DNA from: Catellatospora coxensis
Lineage (GTDB): Bacteria > Actinomycetota > Actinomycetes > Mycobacteriales > Micromonosporaceae
DNA: 64,000 bases
NCBI RefSeq assembly: GCF_016862635.1
Contig: NZ_BONI01000034.1
Location: 31,044 to 95,043, forward strand
Direction: 5' to 3'
Each line of letters starts with the position of its first letter. Positions within the stretch are counted from its first letter, which is position 1. The position numbers and the translations under genes are program-made. The notes beneath the pieces are model-generated. The model searched no databases and was not told the origin of the DNA. It saw only the letters and a list, made by a program, of their open reading frames with translations. Of the stretch, positions 60,550-64,000 are shown piece after piece.

Positions 60550-61065
60550 TCAGATTCCCATGAGGACTTCCTCGATGACCTCCCCGTAGAAGGCGTCCGG
60601 TTCGACGCATGGCGGGTCCACCGCACGCAGTTCCTGTTCGATCAGGTCGGCCCAGCGCTCGGACTCCCCTGGCAGGGAGCGGACGTCTGGCATCTGTTCC
60701 CACAGCGTGGTGAACCGCAGGAGACACTCGACGAACGCGTCCAGCGAGGAATTGACGAAGCCGGGATGGGTATCGCCTGGGTACAGCGACACCGCCCACA
60801 CTTCGCCTGTCGCCGGGCTCATCGCGAAGAACGATCCTGAGCAACGACCGAACCGCAGGAAGGCGTCGGGTGAGCCCACCACCTGCACCGGCTGCGGCGG
60901 CTCGGCCGTGAAGGACTCGTCCTCGATCGCACGCGGCAACCCGACCTCCGTCAGCACTCGCACCGCGTCCGGGGGCAGCGTCATCCCGCTCAGCGCGGCC
61001 GCATCGGCCCGCACCAGGTTGTCCACGCCGAAGTAGCCGGCGAGGTCTTCGTACCGGACGGACAT
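60550..61065 (-). CDS. SUKH-4-like immunity family protein
   Basis: A 171-residue protein with the SUKH/SMI1-like pattern: LSGMTLPPDAVRVLTEVGLP, AFLRFGRCSGSFFAMSPATG, and EVWAVSLYPGDTHPGFVNSS, with VNSSLDAFVECLLRFTTLW at the usual end. SUKH proteins neutralise polymorphic toxins or act as adaptors. No toxin gene is adjacent, so it is an orphan copy. GGAG lies 4 nt before ATG 61065; longer in-frame sequence upstream is Pro/Arg-rich shadow. Confidence 0.8.
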   Translation of the reverse strand: MSVRYEDLAGYFGVDNLVRADAAALSGMTLPPDAVRVLTEVGLPRAIEDESFTAEPPQPVQVVGSPDAFLRFGRCSGSFFAMSPATGEVWAVSLYPGDTHPGFVNSSLDAFVECLLRFTTLWEQMPDVRSLPGESERWADLIEQELRAVDPPCVEPDAFYGEVIEEVLMGI

Positions 61066-61121
61066 GGGTCTCCACTCTTGGCGATCGGGCCGCAGGTCCG
61101 CCGGTTCTCGGCGGGGGCGCG

Positions 61122-62003
61122 TCAGGGCAGGTGGTGCTTGGCGAAGTAGTCCGCGATCAGGGTGCTGGCGTCCACGGGGTGTTCGCGGGCGTTCGGCCAC
61201 TCGTGGGCCATGGCCGGCAGGGCGTACACCACGTGCTCTCCGCCGTTGGCGCAGGTGGACACGCGGCGTTCGGCCCGGCCGCGGGCGTTGGCGATCGGGG
61301 TGACGACGGGCGCGGCACAGCCCGCGGCCTCCCGCCAGGACTCGTTGGTGCTGCTCCAGGCGGGCGAGAGCATGTCCTGTCCACCCTGGAACGTCAGCAC
61401 CGACACCGGGTTGCCCGTGCCGAGCGGCGTGGTCCAGGCGGCGACGGTGTCCATCCGGCCGCTGACCGGCGCGATCGCGGCGAACCGTCCCGGCAGCTCC
61501 CGGGCCAGGCGGTAGCTGAACGCCGCGCCGGCGGAGAACCCGGCGACGTAGGTCCGCTTGCGGTCGGCGGCCCAGGTGGACGCGAGATGGTCCACGAGCG
61601 CGGCGATGAATCCGACGTCACCGCTGGTGGGATCGCCCGCGGTTCCGGAGTTCCACCGGCCGCCCTCGCCCTGCGGGTAGGCGACCAGGAAGCCGCCCTT
61701 GTCCGCGAGCGGGTTCATGCCGCTCTGCCCGGCCGCCCCGGCGCTGTTGCCGGGCTGCCCGTGCAGGACCAGCACCAGCGGTAGCGGCGTGCCGGGCCGG
61801 TATCCGGGTGGCGCGTGCAGCGTGTAGTCGCGCTTCACCCCGGCGTGCACGATCGCGAGCGTGTGGTCGCCGGGGCCGGGCTGGTCGGGCGGCAGGCTGA
61901 TGGCCGGGCTCGGGCTCGCGCTCGCCGCCGGCGGTGTCGGCGCGGCGGGGCTACAGGCGGTGAGTACCGTGGCGATGCCGAGCAGGGCGAAGACGCGTTT
62001 CAC
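61122..62003 (-). CDS. PHB-depolymerase/feruloyl-esterase family lipoprotein, copy 2
   Basis: A 293-residue paralogue of the protein at 34147. It has a lipobox (LTAC), a Pro/Ser linker, then the hydrolase domain: LVLVLHGQPGNSAG, nucleophile in AGFSAGAAFSYRLA, acid Asp probably in FQGGQDMLSP, His in PAMAHEWPN. It is divergent from the PadR gene across a double operator and is the likely PadR target. The GTG start has only a weak GGGGG site. Confidence 0.85.
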   Translation of the reverse strand: MKRVFALLGIATVLTACSPAAPTPPAASASPSPAISLPPDQPGPGDHTLAIVHAGVKRDYTLHAPPGYRPGTPLPLVLVLHGQPGNSAGAAGQSGMNPLADKGGFLVAYPQGEGGRWNSGTAGDPTSGDVGFIAALVDHLASTWAADRKRTYVAGFSAGAAFSYRLARELPGRFAAIAPVSGRMDTVAAWTTPLGTGNPVSVLTFQGGQDMLSPAWSSTNESWREAAGCAAPVVTPIANARGRAERRVSTCANGGEHVVYALPAMAHEWPNAREHPVDASTLIADYFAKHHLP

Positions 62004-62012
62004 GAGTACCCC

Positions 62013-62046
62013 CTATGTCAGAGTTGACATGTCAGAATTTACATAG
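62013..62046. promoter_or_regulatory. Double PadR operator
   Basis: Two ATGT-N8-ACAT boxes (62015-62030 and 62029-62044) overlap by two bases inside a larger palindrome that opens CTATGT (62013) and closes ACATAG (62046) around TGACATGTCA. ATGT-N8-ACAT is the well-known PadR-family consensus. It lies between the esterase and padR starts and should repress both. Confidence 0.88.
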
Positions 62047-62058
62047 TGAGGAGGGCGC

Positions 62059-62667
62059 ATGGCGGCCGGCGAGGGTGACGATTCGGCAACGACCGGTTCG
62101 ACGCTGGGCTATGCGCTGCTGTCCCTGCTCACCCGCGGCCCGGCCACCGGCTACCAGCTGACCCAGCAGGTCAAGGCTCCGCTCGGGCACTTCTGGACGG
62201 CCCGGCACAGCCAGATCTACCCCGAACTGGCCCGGCTGTCGGCGGCAGGCTGGGTCGACTCCGTCGAGCAGGCCGGACCGGGCCCGCGGGCCAAGAAGAC
62301 CTACGCGGTCACGCCGTCCGGGCTGGCCGCCCTGCGCGCCTGGCTGGTGATCCCGCCGACGGCCCAGCCGCGCAGCGAGATCACCCTGAAGGCGTACGCC
62401 GCCACCAGCGCCGACCCTGCCGCCATGGCCGCCCTCTACACCGACCTCGCCGAGCGCTCGACCCGCCTGCTCGCCGAGTTCGCCCAGGACGCGGAGCGCA
62501 TGCGCGCCGCGGGCCAGGACGATCCGGGACACCCCCGGTTCGGCAACTACGCGGTGCTGATGATGGGCATCGAGTCGCAGCGTGCCGTACACCGCTGGGC
62601 CTGCTGGCTGGCCGCCTGCCTGCGCACCGGCCGCCCCGCCGCCTACGGAGAGCCCGCCGGTGATTGA
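62059..62667 (+). CDS. PadR family transcriptional regulator
   Basis: A 202-residue protein with the PadR winged helix in residues ~10-95 (LGYALLSLLTRGPATGYQLT, FWTARHSQIYPELARLSAAG, YAVTPSGLAALRAW) and a C-terminal helical dimerisation domain (ELAERSTRLLAEF-like). It has a strong GGAGG site. PadR repressors respond to phenolics or drugs; regulation of the divergent esterase, whose family includes feruloyl esterases, would fit a phenolic ligand. Confidence 0.92.
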   Translation: MAAGEGDDSATTGSTLGYALLSLLTRGPATGYQLTQQVKAPLGHFWTARHSQIYPELARLSAAGWVDSVEQAGPGPRAKKTYAVTPSGLAALRAWLVIPPTAQPRSEITLKAYAATSADPAAMAALYTDLAERSTRLLAEFAQDAERMRAAGQDDPGHPRFGNYAVLMMGIESQRAVHRWACWLAACLRTGRPAAYGEPAGD

Positions 62668-62774
62668 CGGGTTCGCCGCCTGCTGAAACCCGCGCGACAC
62701 TGATATTGAGTGGCCAGACGGCACGACCCTCGGCACACTCCTCAGTCGGCACCGACGACGGGGGAACACCGAAC

Positions 62775-63962
62775 ATGCCATTCCAGACCATCAGCGACAC
62801 CGCTGCGCCGCTGCGGCTGTGGGCCGACCCCGCGACCGTGGACGAGCGCGCCATGGACCAGCTCCGCAACGTCGCCGCCCTGCCGTGGACGCACGCCGTC
62901 GCCGTGATGCCCGACGTGCACGTCGGCATCGGCGCGACGGTCGGCTCGGTCATCGCCATGCGCGGCGCGGTGGCTCCGGCCGCCGTCGGCGTGGACATCG
63001 GCTGCGGCATGACCGCGCAGCTGACGTCGCTGCGCGGCCGTGACCTGCCCGACGACCTCGGCAGGCTGCGGTCGGCGATCGAGAAGGCCGTGCCGGTCGG
63101 GATGGGCCTGCACCAGCACTCGGTCGACGTGGACCACCTCAACACGGGCCTGCGCGGCTGGCACCGGTTCTGGACCGACTTCGACGACCTGTCGGCCCCG
63201 CACGTGCTGCGGCGCAAGGGCCGGGCGATGCAGCAGCTGGGCACGCTCGGCGGCGGTAACCACTTCATCGAGGTGTGCCTCGACGGCGAGGACCGGGTCT
63301 GGCTGATGCTGCACTCCGGCTCGCGCGGGGTCGGCAACGAGCTGGCGCAGTACCACATCGCCAAGGCCAAGGACCTGCCGCACAACGCCGACCTGCCCGA
63401 CCCGGACCTGGCCGTGTTCGTCACCGGCGAGCCGACGATGGAGGCCTACCGCCGGGATCTGTTCTGGGCGCAGGACTACGCCCGGCGCAACCGGGCGGTG
63501 ATGATGGCGCTGCTGCGAGACGTGGTGCGCAAGCAGTTCAAGAAGGTCGCGTTCGAGCCGGAGATCTCCTGCCACCACAACTATGTGGCGGAGGAGTTCC
63601 ACGACGGGCAGGAGCTGCTGGTCACCCGCAAGGGCGCGATCCGCGCCGGGGCGGGCGACTTCGGCATCATCCCGGGCTCGATGGGCGCCTCGTCGTTCAT
63701 CGTGCAGGGCCTGGGTTCGGCCGCGGCGCTGCAGTCGGCCTCGCACGGCGCGGGCCGCAGGATGAGCCGCAACGAGGCGCGCCGCCGCTTCAACACCCGC
63801 GACCTGGCCGAGCAGACCAAGGGTGTCGAGTGCCGCAAGGACAACGGCGTGGTCGACGAGATCCCGGCCGCTTACAAGGACATCGACGAGGTCATGGCGC
63901 AGCAGTCCGATCTGGTCACCGTGGTGGCCCGGCTCAAGCAGGTCGTCTGCGTCAAGGGCTGA
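62775..63962 (+). CDS. rtcB: RNA-splicing ligase RtcB
   Basis: A 395-residue RtcB that joins 2',3'-cyclic-phosphate (or 3'-phosphate) RNA ends to 5'-OH ends with GTP and Mn. Metal ligands: VGVDIGCGM Cys, GGGNHFIEV, LMLHSGSRGVG and SCHHNYV. The guanylylated His is in ASHGAGRRMSR. The length is that of the short actinobacterial type. A GGGGGAA site lies 8 nt before the ATG. No archease gene follows inside the window. Confidence 0.96.
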   Translation: MPFQTISDTAAPLRLWADPATVDERAMDQLRNVAALPWTHAVAVMPDVHVGIGATVGSVIAMRGAVAPAAVGVDIGCGMTAQLTSLRGRDLPDDLGRLRSAIEKAVPVGMGLHQHSVDVDHLNTGLRGWHRFWTDFDDLSAPHVLRRKGRAMQQLGTLGGGNHFIEVCLDGEDRVWLMLHSGSRGVGNELAQYHIAKAKDLPHNADLPDPDLAVFVTGEPTMEAYRRDLFWAQDYARRNRAVMMALLRDVVRKQFKKVAFEPEISCHHNYVAEEFHDGQELLVTRKGAIRAGAGDFGIIPGSMGASSFIVQGLGSAAALQSASHGAGRRMSRNEARRRFNTRDLAEQTKGVECRKDNGVVDEIPAAYKDIDEVMAQQSDLVTVVARLKQVVCVKG

Positions 63963-63974
63963 TCCGCGACGGCG

Positions 63975-64000
63975 CCCGCCGCACCGCCTGGTGCGGCGGG
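63975..64000 (+). terminator. Terminator after rtcB
   Basis: A perfect 11-bp stem with a 4-nt loop starts 12 nt after the rtcB stop and runs to the window edge, so the 3' side beyond cannot be seen. Confidence 0.65.

Noticed and set aside
1..64000. CRISPR arrays, tRNA/rRNA genes, transposases, prophage genes
   Set aside because: No regularly spaced repeats, cloverleaf-like sequences, DDE/serine/tyrosine recombinase motifs or phage structural genes were seen by eye. A tRNAscan and a covariance search would be needed to exclude RNA genes formally.

Overview
The window is very GC-rich, high-coding-density actinobacterial chromosome. The GTGA/ATGA stop-start overlaps, many GTG starts, a BTAD/AfsR-type regulator, TPR regulators and promoter motifs placed directly before start codons all point to a filamentous actinomycete. 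Micromonosporaceae is my best guess, but it rests on general impression and not on a marker gene. There is no rRNA, tRNA, CRISPR array, transposase or phage gene that I can see. It looks like an ordinary chromosomal arm of small operons with some decayed genes.

Layout. 1-2.1 kb: end of a membrane molybdopterin oxidoreductase operon with a 4-TM protein and MTA phosphorylase. 2.2-6.4 kb (minus strand): secreted M23 peptidase, then gcvT-gcvH-glyA behind a tandem glycine riboswitch. 6.4-10.2 kb: spermidine-synthase-like methyltransferase, ABM monooxygenase, decayed ORFs, TPR regulator. 10.3-14.6 kb: secreted repeat protein, a TetR regulator with tetO-like operators but no partner gene, a methyltransferase divergent from an HxlR regulator. 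14.7-17.9 kb: sugar ABC importer (binding lipoprotein and two permeases, no ATPase). 18-22.8 kb: three DUF4419 paralogues, one collapsed by an internal deletion, with a GNAT and a DUF4265 gene between. 22.8-31.8 kb: CDF metal exporter, membrane spermidine-synthase-like protein, GNAT-aminotransferase fusion, immunity-like protein, a membrane/Tat/Dyp-peroxidase fusion with a cupredoxin lipoprotein, EamA exporter. 31.9-42 kb: MocR regulator, methyltransferase, esterase lipoprotein, FIST plus GAF-GGDEF signalling pair, second secreted repeat protein, large AfsR/MalT-like regulator. 42-48 kb: small metabolic and unknown genes, NAD(P)HX dehydratase with a histidine phosphatase, truncated SDR next to an inverted repeat. 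48.4-54.8 kb (minus strand): uracil/xanthine permease, GGDEF-EAL protein, secreted discoidin/beta-helix protein under a LacI-type operator. 55-60.2 kb: MEDS-STAS and RsbW-like pair, NarL/DesK two-component system divergent from an ABC exporter. 60.2-64 kb: gene remnant, SUKH-like protein, esterase divergent from PadR across a double PadR box, RtcB ligase.

Cross-cutting signals. At least 18 genes have a -10-like hexamer (T/C)ANNNT ending 6-8 nt before the start codon, as expected for leaderless mRNAs; I used this to choose starts. Several regulators sit beside recognisable operators (TetR, PadR, HxlR, LacI-type). The main novelty candidates are the DUF4419 array with its in-frame collapsed copy, the membrane-Tat-Dyp fusion, the GNAT-PLP fusion, a 46-bp perfect palindrome with A6/T6 tracts, and the TetR/tetO locus whose controlled gene appears to be lost.
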